DNA of 64,000 bases, taken from Elusimicrobium sp. An273 (GTDB taxonomy: Bacteria > Elusimicrobiota > Elusimicrobia > Elusimicrobiales > Elusimicrobiaceae). Below, piece by piece: positions 25,884-34,147 of the stretch. The DNA lies in the NCBI RefSeq assembly GCF_002159705.1, contig NZ_NFJD01000002.1, positions 124,001-188,000 of the forward strand. Reading direction: 5' to 3'. The stretch's first letter is position 1; each line of letters starts with the position of its first letter. The position numbers were made by a program, and so were the translations under genes. Under the pieces are notes generated by a model, which ran no database searches, had not been told where the DNA came from, and saw nothing but the letters and a program-made list of their open reading frames with translations.

Positions 25884-26228
25884 ATGAAGAAGTTAAATCC
25901 TTGGATCTTTGTTGTACTCACCTGTGTGTTTGAACTGCTGTGGGTGTATGGATTCAACACAGCAAGCACAGGCTGGCATTGGGGATTGGTAGCTGGGGTG
26001 ATTGGATTGGATTTTTATTTTCTCACCAAAGCGTGCCAATCTTTGCCCACGGGCACGGTATATGCCGTTTTTGCCGCGGCGGGCTCTGCAGGGACGGTGG
26101 TTATGGATCGTTTCCTGTTCGACGAAACGCTTTCCGCAGGGCAGCTTATTTGTATTGCCTTGCTAATTTGCGGAGTCGTCATTTTGAAGTTGTCAGACGG
26201 AAAAGAACCGTCGGGAGGTATCCGATGA
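25884..26228 (+). CDS. SMR family efflux subunit, first of a pair
   Basis: 114 residues, four transmembrane helices, inner membrane. The essential glutamate of the SMR family is Glu17 in VFELLWVYGFN. Other family stretches: FYFLTKACQSLPTGTVYAVFAAAGSAGTVVMDRFLFDE and LLICGVVILKLSD. Longer C-terminal tail (GKEPSGGIR) than its partner. Ribosome-binding site is not strong (GGCAGAGGTG). Forms a gene pair with the following SMR gene (4-base overlap), as in YkkCD- or EbrAB-type heterodimeric exporters. Confidence 0.9.
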   Translation: MKKLNPWIFVVLTCVFELLWVYGFNTASTGWHWGLVAGVIGLDFYFLTKACQSLPTGTVYAVFAAAGSAGTVVMDRFLFDETLSAGQLICIALLICGVVILKLSDGKEPSGGIR

Positions 26229-26539
26229 GTTGGTTATGGGTACTGGCGGCGGCTTTTGCCGAAGTTTGCGGTACAATCGGGCTAAAAAAATTTAGCTCAT
26301 TTCCCACCTGGCGGAATTTGCTATTATTTACAGGCGGGTTTCTGTTCTCTTTTGCCCTGCTCTACACTTCCTTTCAGTACTTGGCCGTAAGTGCGGCTTA
26401 TGCGGTGTGGATTGGGCTGGGAACAACGGGTGCTGTCCTGGTAAATATGTTCTTCTTTCACGAAGGACGCAACGCCGGACGCCTAGCCGGAATGCTTTTG
26501 ATTGTTATCGGAGCCGCCGGCATAAAATGGCTGTCCTAA
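26225..26539 (+). CDS. SMR family efflux subunit, second of a pair
   Basis: 104 residues from the ATG at 26225. Four hydrophobic helices, Glu13 in AAAFAEVCGTIGLKKFSSF, and SAAYAVWIGLGTTGAVLVNMFFFHE, the AYAVWxGxG motif common to SMR proteins. Upstream in-frame sequence belongs to the first SMR gene. ATGA overlap indicates coupled translation in equal amounts, consistent with a heterodimer with opposite membrane orientation. Confidence 0.9.
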   Translation: MSWLWVLAAAFAEVCGTIGLKKFSSFPTWRNLLLFTGGFLFSFALLYTSFQYLAVSAAYAVWIGLGTTGAVLVNMFFFHEGRNAGRLAGMLLIVIGAAGIKWLS

Positions 26540-26598
26540 CGGCACATAACCAAACGTCCCGGCTGCGCCTAGGCGTTTCGTTAAGGCCGTTTGCGGGG

Positions 26599-26628
26599 TT
26601 GACAAACATCCCCCCGGAATGTTATTAT
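26599..26628 (+). promoter_or_regulatory. Promoter of rimP-nusA-infB
   Basis: TTGACA at 26599-26604 and TATTAT at 26623-26628 (18-bp spacer; TATAAT at 26626-26631 is an alternative). Predicted start is just before the hairpin at 26641. Confidence 0.6.
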
Positions 26629-26640
26629 AATAATGTACTA

Positions 26641-26672
26641 GAAAGAGCGACTTGGCAACAAGTCGCTCTTTC
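26641..26672 (+). other. Perfect 13-bp hairpin at the 5' end of the rimP leader
   Basis: GAAAGAGCGACTT (26641-26653) and AAGTCGCTCTTTC (26660-26672) around loop GGCAAC. It lies a few bases after the predicted transcription start and has no T-tract after it. It could stabilise the mRNA 5' end or be a binding site for feedback by NusA or another product. Confidence 0.7.
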
Positions 26673-26701
26673 CATAAATAAGGCACTTACAAGGAGTAGC
26701 C

Positions 26702-27160
26702 ATGAGAGATCCCAAAACCATAGAAGAAACCGTGGCCAAAGCCCTCGCCCCGCAAGAGGTGGAATTGGTGGATTTGGTCATCCAAAACCAAGGCAGAAAA
26801 AAAGTTTTGCAGTTTTTTGTAGACAAAGTCGGCGGCATTACGCTTGACGACTGCGGCGAACTGACGGATAAAATTGATTCCATTTTGGAAATGGAAAATT
26901 TGATGGACGGCGCCTATATTTTGGAAGTATCTTCCCCCGGCGTACAGCGCGTGCTGAAAAAACCCGAACATTTTAAGCGCTTCGTTGGGCAGCGCGCCAA
27001 AATTGTGCTGAAAGTGCCCCTGGAAGGGCGCGGCTCTTTTACCGGAATCATCGCTTCGGCCGATGACGACGCTTTCGTATTGGACGACGGAACCAACCAA
27101 TTTCGCTTTTCATACGACAACATCAAGAAGGCAAACTTGGATCCCGTTCTTGAATTTTAA
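26702..27160 (+). CDS. rimP: Ribosome maturation factor RimP
   Basis: Needed for 30S subunit maturation. 152 residues, alpha/beta N-domain (DPKTIEETVAKALAPQEVELVDLVIQNQGRKKVLQFFVDKVGGITLDDCGELTDKI) and a C-terminal SH3-like barrel with YILEVSSPGVQRVLKKPEHFKRFVGQRAKI. Ribosome-binding site AAGGAG. Heads the conserved rimP-nusA-infB operon. Confidence 0.96.
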   Translation: MRDPKTIEETVAKALAPQEVELVDLVIQNQGRKKVLQFFVDKVGGITLDDCGELTDKIDSILEMENLMDGAYILEVSSPGVQRVLKKPEHFKRFVGQRAKIVLKVPLEGRGSFTGIIASADDDAFVLDDGTNQFRFSYDNIKKANLDPVLEF

Positions 27161-27204
27161 CCCCGCCGCGGCACCCGCCGGGCCATACAAGGAGAATAAT
27201 AAAA

Positions 27205-28590
27205 ATGGAAGGAACAGCTAAAGATTTAGTATTGGCGTTGGAAGGCCTCGAAAGAGAGAAAAACATCAAACGCGAAGACATTTTAAAAACGATTGAAGAC
27301 GCCCTCGTTTCCGCCTTGCGCAAAAACTTGGGCAAAACGGCCCAAATCAGCGCCAAGATTGACGTGGAAAAAGGCACCATTCAGGCCTTTCAAACCTTAA
27401 ACGTAGTGGAACTGGTTACCAACCCGGAAATGGAAATTGACGTGGAAGGCGCCAAAAAATACCTCAAAAACCCCAAAGTGGGCGACGTGGTAACCATTAC
27501 GCTGGAAGTGGAAGACTTCTCCCGCATTGCCGCGCAGATTGCCAAACAGGTGCTGATTCAGAAAGTACGCGGCATTGAACGCGACAATTTTTATAAAGAA
27601 TTTAAACCCCGCGAAGGCGAAGTGGTAACGGGTTCCGTGCGCCGCTTTTCCGACCGGGATATCATCGTAGACTTAGGCAAAATTGAAGCCATTTTGCCCT
27701 ACTGCGAACAAATCAAAAAAGAACGCTATGTAAACGGTTCCCGCGTGAAGGCGGTCATTGCCAAAGTGATGAACCAAAACGACCTGGCCGCCGTAGGAGA
27801 CGACCCCGTGCTTTCCCGCTATAAATCGGCCGCTTACAAAATGGATAAAGGCCAGCGTGGGCCGTACGTGTTTCTCTCCCGCGCCAACGGCAAATTCTTG
27901 GAAGAATTGTTTAAAGTAGAAGTGCCGGAAATCAACGAAGGCATTGTGGAAATTAAAAACATCCAGCGCGACCCCGGCTTCCGCGCCAAAGTGATGGTGT
28001 CGAGCATTGACAGCAAAATTGACCCCATCGGCACCTGCGTGGGCATGCGCGGCATCCGCATTCGCGCGGTGATGAACGAACTCTCGGGCGAACGCATTGA
28101 CCTGATTAACTATTCCGACGATATTTCTACCGTGATTATGAACGCCCTTGCGCCGGCCAAAGCCGACTTCGTAAAGATTGACAGCTTGGCGGAAAAGAAA
28201 GCCACCGTCATCGTGCCGGACGACCAACTGGCCATTGCCATCGGCAAAGATTGGCAGAACATTAAACTGGCTTCCAAACTGACGGGCTGGAACTTGGAAG
28301 TAAAGAGCGAATCCCAAAAAGCGCAGGAAGGCAAAGAAGCTTCCGACGCCGTACAGGCCGCTTTGGCGGATGTGGAAGGGATTGGCCCCAAAATGGCCGA
28401 AGTACTGCAAAAATCCGGTTTTACGAGCGTAGAACAAATTGCCGAAATGGATGTGGAACACTTGTCTACCGTGCAGGGAATCGGCGAAAAAACGGCCGCC
28501 AAAATGATTGAAGGTGCCAAGAAGTACCTGGCGGACAAACAAGCCGCTAACGAGCAGGAGGATGTGAATGACAACCAAGAAAACAACTAA
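27205..28590 (+). CDS. nusA: Transcription termination/antitermination factor NusA
   Basis: Binds RNA polymerase and nascent RNA. 461 residues: N-terminal RNAP-binding domain, S1 domain (GEVVTGSVRRFSDRDIIVDLGKIEAILPYCEQ), two KH domains (PIGTCVGMRGIRIRAVMNELSGERIDLI and PDDQLAIAIGKDWQNIKLASKLTGWNLEV) and a C-terminal helix-hairpin-helix (VEGIGPKMAEVLQKSGFTSVEQIAEM, VQGIGEKTAAKMIEGA). Overlaps infB by 23 bases. Confidence 0.97.
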   Translation: MEGTAKDLVLALEGLEREKNIKREDILKTIEDALVSALRKNLGKTAQISAKIDVEKGTIQAFQTLNVVELVTNPEMEIDVEGAKKYLKNPKVGDVVTITLEVEDFSRIAAQIAKQVLIQKVRGIERDNFYKEFKPREGEVVTGSVRRFSDRDIIVDLGKIEAILPYCEQIKKERYVNGSRVKAVIAKVMNQNDLAAVGDDPVLSRYKSAAYKMDKGQRGPYVFLSRANGKFLEELFKVEVPEINEGIVEIKNIQRDPGFRAKVMVSSIDSKIDPIGTCVGMRGIRIRAVMNELSGERIDLINYSDDISTVIMNALAPAKADFVKIDSLAEKKATVIVPDDQLAIAIGKDWQNIKLASKLTGWNLEVKSESQKAQEGKEASDAVQAALADVEGIGPKMAEVLQKSGFTSVEQIAEMDVEHLSTVQGIGEKTAAKMIEGAKKYLADKQAANEQEDVNDNQENN

Positions 28591-30898
28591 TAGCGAAGAG
28601 GAATCCTCCGCCAAGAAGAAACCCGCGGCCAAAAAAACTGCGGCCAAGACAACGGCTAAAAAAACGACGGCTAAAAAAACCGCCTCTAAAACGACGGCCG
28701 CTAAAAAAACGACCGCCAAAAAGACGACGGCCAAAACAACGGCCGCCAAAAAAACAACCGCTAAAAAGACGGTCAAAAAAGTCGCTTCCGCCGAGCAAGA
28801 AGCGCCCCAAACGCAACCCGTGCAGGACGTTCAGCCGGCAAAAGAAAGCCCCGTTTCCGCAACGCAGCCCGTTGTGAAACCGGCCCAGCCGCAGGCGGCT
28901 CAACCGGCTCCTGCCCAAGCGCCGCAGGCAGTTTCCCAGCCTAAACCGGCTCAGCCGCAGGTGCAGCCCAAACCGGTGCCTCAGCCGGCCCAACCGCAGG
29001 TGCAGCCTAAACCGGCATCTCAGCCGGCACAACCTGTTTCCCAGCCCAAACCGGCGCCCACCCACCCGCAAGGCCCGCGCCACGGGCATCACCACGGCGA
29101 ACAGCAAGCGCCCAAACAGCCGGAAAGAGACCCCAAATGCATCCGCATTGTGGGCCAGCCGACGGTAAAAGAGCTGGCTGAAAAGATGAATTTCAAAACC
29201 AATGATTTCATCAAAAAACTGATGATGATGGGCATTTTCGCCACTATTAACCAGCGTCTGGAAAAAGATATGATTGAGCTGATTGTGGACGAATGCGGCT
29301 TTAAGGCGGAAATGGCGGAAGAAGATTTGGACAAAGAAACCGTCGCCCTGATGGAAACGCCGGACGATCCCGCTTCTTTAAAACCCAGAAGCCCCGTCAT
29401 CACGATTATGGGCCATGTAGACCACGGCAAGACCAGCTTGCTGGATGCTATCCGCAAGTCCAACGTAGCGGCCGGCGAAGAAGGGGCCATTACCCAGCAC
29501 ATAGGCGCCTACCGCGTGACCACGCCGCGCGGTACCCTGACGTTCTTGGATACGCCCGGCCACGAAGCGTTTACCGCCATGCGCGCCCGCGGCGCCCAAG
29601 CCACGGATATTGTGGTGCTGGTGGTATCGGCTACGGACGGCATTATGCCGCAAACCATAGAAGCAATGGAACACGCCAAAGCGGCGGGAGCTCCTATTAT
29701 TGTGGCCATCAACAAGATTGATCTTCCCGGCGCCAATCCGGATCGCGTCAAACAAGACTTGGCGGCCCGCGGCCTGGTGCCCGAAGAATGGCAGGGAAAT
29801 ACGATTTTTGTGGAAATTTCCGCCAAGAAACACATCAACATTGATAAACTCTTGGAAATGATTTCCCTCCAGGCGGAAATGATGGAACTCAAAGCCAATC
29901 CGGATCGCCCGGGTGTAGGCGTGATTTTGGAAAGCAAACGCGACAATAAACGCGGCGTAGTGGCCACGGTGCTGGTACAGAAAGGCACGATGAAAGTGGG
30001 CGACCCGTTTATCGTAGGCACCAACTACGGCCGCATCCGCGCGCTGATTGACGAAAATTCCCAGCGTTACCAAAAAATCGGCCCCAGCACGCCGGCTGAA
30101 ATTTTGGGCATTAACGGGGAGCCGCCCCAAGTAGGCGATACGCTCTACATTATGCCCAGCGAAAAAGAAGCCCGCTACGCCGCCGAAAAACGCAAACTGG
30201 CCCAAAAAGAAGACTCTCAGGCACACCGCAAGCAAATGTCTCTGATGAGCTTGGGCAAGAATGATGAAAACGGCAACCGCGTCAAAAAGCTGCAGCTTAT
30301 CTTAAAGGCGGACGTGCAAGGCTCTATTGAAGCCATTAAAGACGCCTTGCTGCGCATTCCGTCCGATGAGGTGGAATTGGATATCATCCTTTCCGCGCCG
30401 GGCAACATCAACGAGTCGGATATTTTGCTGGCCAAAGCCAGCAATGCCGTAGTGATTGGCTTCCACGTGGACGTGGAAAATAAAGCCCAAGCCGAAGCCG
30501 AACGCGAAGGCATTGAAATCCGCCGCTATACGATTATCTTTGAACTCTTGGAAGACATCAAAGCCGCTATGGAAGGCTTATTGGAGCCGGACGTGGTGGA
30601 AACGGTCGTAGGGACGGCTACCATCAAAAAAGTGATGAAATTAAGCTCCGGTTTAATTTCGGGCTCTTTGGTGGAAAGCGGCACGATTATCCGCGGCTAC
30701 GAAGTGCGCATTAAACGCAACGGACAAGAAGTGGGCCACGGCAAAATCGGCGGATTAAAACGCTTCAAAGACGACGTAAAAGAAGTGGAAAAAGGCTATG
30801 AATGCGGGATCCTGGTGGAAGGATTCAAAGGCGTTGCCGAAGGCGACACGATTGAATGTTTCCGGAAGGATAACGTGACGAGAAGAATTAAAATGTAA
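28568..30898 (+). CDS. infB: Translation initiation factor IF-2 with histone-H1-like N-terminus
   Basis: GTPase delivering initiator tRNA. 776 residues. Residues 10-72 are an almost pure Lys/Ala/Thr tract (AKKTAAKTTAKKTTAKK...), then a Pro/Gln/Ala-rich stretch to about residue 170. The conserved core begins near residue 190 (TVKELAEKMNFKTNDFIKKLMMMG) with G1 GHVDHGKTS, G3 DTPGHEAF and G4 NKID. The last codons and stop lie in an inverted repeat and belong to the first of four tandem repeats. The start overlaps nusA; GAGGATGTG upstream gives the ribosome-binding site. Confidence 0.97.
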   Translation: MTTKKTTNSEEESSAKKKPAAKKTAAKTTAKKTTAKKTASKTTAAKKTTAKKTTAKTTAAKKTTAKKTVKKVASAEQEAPQTQPVQDVQPAKESPVSATQPVVKPAQPQAAQPAPAQAPQAVSQPKPAQPQVQPKPVPQPAQPQVQPKPASQPAQPVSQPKPAPTHPQGPRHGHHHGEQQAPKQPERDPKCIRIVGQPTVKELAEKMNFKTNDFIKKLMMMGIFATINQRLEKDMIELIVDECGFKAEMAEEDLDKETVALMETPDDPASLKPRSPVITIMGHVDHGKTSLLDAIRKSNVAAGEEGAITQHIGAYRVTTPRGTLTFLDTPGHEAFTAMRARGAQATDIVVLVVSATDGIMPQTIEAMEHAKAAGAPIIVAINKIDLPGANPDRVKQDLAARGLVPEEWQGNTIFVEISAKKHINIDKLLEMISLQAEMMELKANPDRPGVGVILESKRDNKRGVVATVLVQKGTMKVGDPFIVGTNYGRIRALIDENSQRYQKIGPSTPAEILGINGEPPQVGDTLYIMPSEKEARYAAEKRKLAQKEDSQAHRKQMSLMSLGKNDENGNRVKKLQLILKADVQGSIEAIKDALLRIPSDEVELDIILSAPGNINESDILLAKASNAVVIGFHVDVENKAQAEAEREGIEIRRYTIIFELLEDIKAAMEGLLEPDVVETVVGTATIKKVMKLSSGLISGSLVESGTIIRGYEVRIKRNGQEVGHGKIGGLKRFKDDVKEVEKGYECGILVEGFKGVAEGDTIECFRKDNVTRRIKM

Positions 30899-31284
30899 TT
30901 TAATTCTTCGTCCTAATCATACGAATTGAAACATAAAGCCCCGGGCGTCAGCTTGGGGCTTTTTATGTAGCGCAGATTGTGACGAGCAGAATTAAAATGT
31001 AATTTAATTCTGATTCCAACAGCAAGAATTAAAACATAAAGCCCCGGGCGTTAGCTTGGGGCTTTTTATGTAGCGCAGATTGTGACGAGAAGAATTAAAA
31101 TGTAATTTAATTCTTCGTCCTAATCATACGAATTGAAACATAAAGCCCCGAGCGTCAGCTTGGGGCTTTTTATGTAGCGCAGATTGGGACGAGCAGAATT
31201 AAAATGTAATTTAATTCTTCGTCCTAATCATACGAATTGAAACATAAAGCCCCGGGCGTCAGCTTGGGGCTTTTTATGTAGCGC
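30875..31284 (+). repeat. Four tandem ~104-bp repeats of the infB 3' end plus terminator
   Basis: Copies start at 30875, 30979, 31082 and 31186. Each starts G(T/G)GACGAG(A/C)AGAATTAAA, the last infB codons, passes the ATGTAA stop context inside an inverted repeat (GAATTAAA/TTTAATTC), and ends with an AAGCCCC/GGGGCTT hairpin, T5 and ATGTAGCGC. Copies 1 and 3 are nearly identical; copy 2 diverges in the middle; copy 4 is missing the last bases. This gives four terminators in a row. It looks like a local tandem duplication of the gene's end. Confidence 0.93.
30935..30964 (+). terminator. Intrinsic terminator of infB (first of four copies)
   Basis: AAGCCCC/GGGGCTT stem with 12-nt loop and T5. 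Equivalent hairpins occur in each downstream repeat copy, at roughly 31038, 31142 and 31246. Confidence 0.85.
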
Positions 31285-31409
31285 GGGTGCGCAATAGGTG
31301 GGCCTTTCTCCCCCTAGCCAAAACAAAACACCCGCATTGCTGGCGCGTATTCATCCGGCTGGAAATTGCCGCGCAACGATTTTCTGTCATTTCCTTTCCG
31401 TCCCGGACA
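31285..31409. other. Non-coding stretch between infB repeats and pilin
   Basis: About 125 bases, no credible gene. Nothing beyond the pilin terminator at its right end. Confidence 0.5.
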
Positions 31410-31440
31410 AAAAAAATCCGGGGCTTTTACAAGCCCCGGA
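31410..31440 (-). terminator. Terminator of pilin gene
   Basis: On the minus strand TCCGGGGCTT/AAGCCCCGGA stem, 4-nt loop, then T7 or more. Confidence 0.9.
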
Positions 31441-31458
31441 AAATATCGTTTGCAAGCG

Positions 31459-31986
31459 TTATTTAATCATACCGCCCGCGTTGCCGTTTGCAATAGATTT
31501 GCAAATGGACGAAGCACCGGTGGTTTTATCCGCCGTTAACACAGCAGTCGGCTTTGCCGTTTCGCACCAGCGGCGAATGTTTCCGTTGGCATCAATGGAA
31601 GCATTGATGGTGTATTGGGTGTCCGTATTCGTAGAGGCCGTAAACGAAGTGCCGCTTACCGTTCCGCGCTGGGCAACCGCCAAGAAGGTGGTGGAAGTAG
31701 CCACCGGAATGGTCAGCTGAAAGTTTTTGGTTAGCGTAGAAGTTTGGGTCGTAGTTCCCGTAACACCCGGCAATTGCAAATCCAAAAGCGACAGGTCATT
31801 GGTGTAAGAACCGTTGGCCATTTTGTAGATTTGCTCCGCATTAATCAAGTCCCCTAACAAAGTAACCGCTTCCGTCGTGCGGGCTTTTTCCACCGCTTTG
31901 GTGTACTGCGGCAACGCCACCGCGGAAAGAATCCCGATAATCAACACGACTACCAAGAGTTCAATTAACGTAAAACCTTTTTTCAT
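31459..31986 (-). CDS. Type IV prepilin-like protein
   Basis: 175 residues. Very short leader MKKG then FTLIELLVVVLIIGILSAVALPQYTKAVEKART, the canonical prepilin cleavage site and helix. The globular part is Thr/Ser-rich (GVTGTTTQTSTLTKNF), with two C-terminal cysteines (RRWCETAKP, SSICKSIANG) probably forming the pilin D-loop disulfide. Strong ribosome-binding site (AAAGGAGAT), own terminator. Monocistronic, no assembly genes adjacent. Confidence 0.95.
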   Translation of the reverse strand: MKKGFTLIELLVVVLIIGILSAVALPQYTKAVEKARTTEAVTLLGDLINAEQIYKMANGSYTNDLSLLDLQLPGVTGTTTQTSTLTKNFQLTIPVATSTTFLAVAQRGTVSGTSFTASTNTDTQYTINASIDANGNIRRWCETAKPTAVLTADKTTGASSICKSIANGNAGGMIK

Positions 31987-32093
31987 AGTTTATCTCCTTT
32001 TTTTGAATGAGCGCAGGAAAAATGCACCTATCAGATATAGTTTAAATATATTTCATTTCTTTTTCAAGTATTTTTTAGCTCGCGAAAGCAAAA

Positions 32094-32102
32094 TGCTATA
32101 AT
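32094..32102 (+). promoter_or_regulatory. Leaderless-type promoter of rbfA
   Basis: TGCTATAAT at 32094-32102; six bases (AGGAAT) then the ATG at 32109. AGGA is present but far too close to the ATG for a normal Shine-Dalgarno. Confidence 0.6.
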
Positions 32103-32108
32103 AGGAAT

Positions 32109-32468
32109 ATGATTGACAGAATTAAACGTTTGGAAACCCTTTTTTTGGAAGAAATTAATACGCTTATTACCAAAATGGCCGCCAACGGCGATTTTGGCGG
32201 TTTTGTTACCATTACGGCGGTGCGCCTGTCTAAGGATTTAGCAAACGCCAAGGTGTTTTTCTCGGTGTTTGGCAGCCCCGAAGACAAAAAGAAAACGCAG
32301 GAAGCCCTGTCGCTCCTGCGCAAGGAAATCGGCGCCAAATTGCGCGGCCGGCTGCATTTAAAGCGGATTCCCTCTTTTAGTTTCGAATTTGACGATACGC
32401 CCGAAAAAGCTTCGCGCGTGGAATCCATTTTCCAAATTTTAGAAAAGGAAAAACAAGATGGAAAATAG
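32109..32468 (+). CDS. rbfA: Ribosome-binding factor A
   Basis: 30S maturation factor with a KH fold. 119 residues: RIKRLETLFLEEINTLITKM, FVTITAVRLSKDLANAKVFFSVFG, LRKEIGAKLRGRLHLKRIPSFSFEFDDTPEKASRVESI. Overlaps the next gene by 11 bases. First of rbfA-nrnA-truB-ribF. Confidence 0.95.
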   Translation: MIDRIKRLETLFLEEINTLITKMAANGDFGGFVTITAVRLSKDLANAKVFFSVFGSPEDKKKTQEALSLLRKEIGAKLRGRLHLKRIPSFSFEFDDTPEKASRVESIFQILEKEKQDGK

Positions 32469-33453
32469 AGAAGAAAGCCTGCAACAAATCTGGCAAGCCA
32501 TCCGCGCCGGAAAACGGTTTTTTATTGCCGGGCACCTCAACCCGGACGGCGATTCTTTAGGCTGCACGCTGACGATGACCTCCCTGCTGGAACGGCTGGG
32601 AAAGACGGTCTATGCCTATGCGGCGCCCGCCATTGGAAACGATTTAAAATTTTTGCCGGGGCTTTCTAAAATTCACGTAGGCGTCTTGCCCGAACAGCCC
32701 GATTTTGACACCGTCATCCTCTTGGAATGTTCCGACCGCCAGCGCGGCGGCGATTTGGAAAGCGTCTTGGGCAAAGCCAAAACGCTGGTCAATATAGACC
32801 ACCACTTGGTAAGCGACGCTTATGGAGACGTCAATCATATTGATTCCAAAGCCTCCTCCACGGCGGAAATTATCTTCCAGCTTTTTGAAGCCTCCGGCGA
32901 GGCTCACTGCCTGCCTACCCCCGACGAGGCCACCTGCCTCTATACCGGCCTTGTGACGGATACGGGCCGCTTTGTGCACTCCAACACCACGGCCGAGGCG
33001 CTGCGGGTGGGTTCTGCTTTGGTGGCGTTGGGCGCCAATGTGGATAAAATCAACCAGGTCATCTATTTCACCAAATCTTACATTGAATTAAAACTGCTGG
33101 GCCGGGCGCTTGAAAAAATGGAAATGCGCTTTGACAACAAATACAGCCAAATTATTCTTACCCGGCGCGATTTTGAATCCTTTGGCGCGACGCCCGCCCA
33201 AACGCAGGGCATTGTCAGCCAACCGACGATGATTCCCGGGGTGGAAGTATCGGCCCTGATTAAGGAAGAGCCGGACAAAGTATCCGTCAATTTACGCTCG
33301 CGCGGCGGGGTGGACGTAAGCAAAATCGCCCAGACGTTCGGCGGCGGCGGGCATGCACGGGCTTCCGGGTTTAAAGTAACCGGCAAAGCCGTCAACGAAG
33401 TAGCCGACGAGCTGGCCCAAGTGGTGTATGATGTCGTCAAAGATATCCGCTGA
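32458..33453 (+). CDS. nrnA: DHH/DHHA1 phosphoesterase (NrnA-like oligoribonuclease/pAp phosphatase)
   Basis: Degrades nanoRNAs and dephosphorylates 3'-phosphoadenosine phosphate in relatives. 331 residues. Metal motifs GHLNPDGDSLGC, ECSD and the DHH-motif NIDHHLVSD are in the N-terminal domain; the DHHA1 domain ends with FGGGGHARASGFKV. Located between rbfA and truB as in many bacteria. Overlaps truB by 26 bases. Confidence 0.94.
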   Translation: MENREESLQQIWQAIRAGKRFFIAGHLNPDGDSLGCTLTMTSLLERLGKTVYAYAAPAIGNDLKFLPGLSKIHVGVLPEQPDFDTVILLECSDRQRGGDLESVLGKAKTLVNIDHHLVSDAYGDVNHIDSKASSTAEIIFQLFEASGEAHCLPTPDEATCLYTGLVTDTGRFVHSNTTAEALRVGSALVALGANVDKINQVIYFTKSYIELKLLGRALEKMEMRFDNKYSQIILTRRDFESFGATPAQTQGIVSQPTMIPGVEVSALIKEEPDKVSVNLRSRGGVDVSKIAQTFGGGGHARASGFKVTGKAVNEVADELAQVVYDVVKDIR

Positions 33454-34147
33454 ACCGCAAAAGAGCGGGCTGTTGCTGCTTGATAAACCGGCGGACTTTT
33501 CTTCGCACGACATAATTGCCATTTCCCGGCGCATTTTAAAAACCAAAAAAATCGGCCACAGCGGCACGCTTGACCCCATGGCCACGGGCCTGTTAATTTT
33601 GCTGGTGGGGCGGGAAGCTACCCGCCGGCAGGACGCTTTTTTGAAATTACCCAAGACTTACCAAGCCCGCTTGCAATTAGGTGCGGAAACGGATTCCTGG
33701 GATGCGTATGGCGAAGTAACGCGCCAAACGCCCGTCCCCCCGCTTACGCCGGAGCAAGTCCGCCAAGCCGCCCAAGCCCTTACCGGCACCATCCGCCAGC
33801 CGATTCCCTTTTTTAGCGCCAAACGCATTGGCGGCAAACATATGTACGATTTGGCCCGGCAGGGCCTGCCGATGGAACGAAGATACAACGACGTAACGGT
33901 TCAATGGCAGGACATCCGCCTGCTTGCGCCGGATAAAATTGAATTTACGGTATTTTGTTCCTGCGGCACCTATGTGCGGTCGTTAGGGTATTTGCTTGCC
34001 AAGCAGCTGGGCTGTGCGGGGCATTTAACGGCGCTGAGGCGTTTGCAAATCGGCCCTTACTGCGTGCAGGATGCGTTTGACGGCAACCTGCTTAAAAACG
34101 CGGATGCGCAAGTATTATACGCGCGGGTAACCCCTATTAGATTATGA
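33428..34147 (+). CDS. truB: tRNA pseudouridine-55 synthase
   Basis: Makes pseudouridine 55 in the T-loop of tRNAs. 239 residues: GLLLLDKPADFSSHDIIA, KKIGHSGTLDPMATGLLILLVG (catalytic Asp in GTLDP), TDSWDAYGEV, QPIPFFSAKRIGGKHMYDLARQG and VFCSCGTYVRSLGYLLAKQLGCAGHLTALRR. Two ATG codons stand together at 33428 and 33431; either may be used. Confidence 0.96.
   Translation: MMSSKISAEPQKSGLLLLDKPADFSSHDIIAISRRILKTKKIGHSGTLDPMATGLLILLVGREATRRQDAFLKLPKTYQARLQLGAETDSWDAYGEVTRQTPVPPLTPEQVRQAAQALTGTIRQPIPFFSAKRIGGKHMYDLARQGLPMERRYNDVTVQWQDIRLLAPDKIEFTVFCSCGTYVRSLGYLLAKQLGCAGHLTALRRLQIGPYCVQDAFDGNLLKNADAQVLYARVTPIRL

Noticed and set aside
27673-28776. Long open frame antisense to nusA/infB
   Set aside because: It is the shadow of the Lys/Ala-rich infB start and GC-rich codons; the translation is low-complexity Val/Leu/Phe and His-rich, with no ribosome-binding site, while the sense genes are unambiguous.
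30875-31284. Possible CRISPR array
   Set aside because: The repeats are 104 bp, contiguous without unique spacers, and contain the infB end and terminators; it is a tandem duplication.
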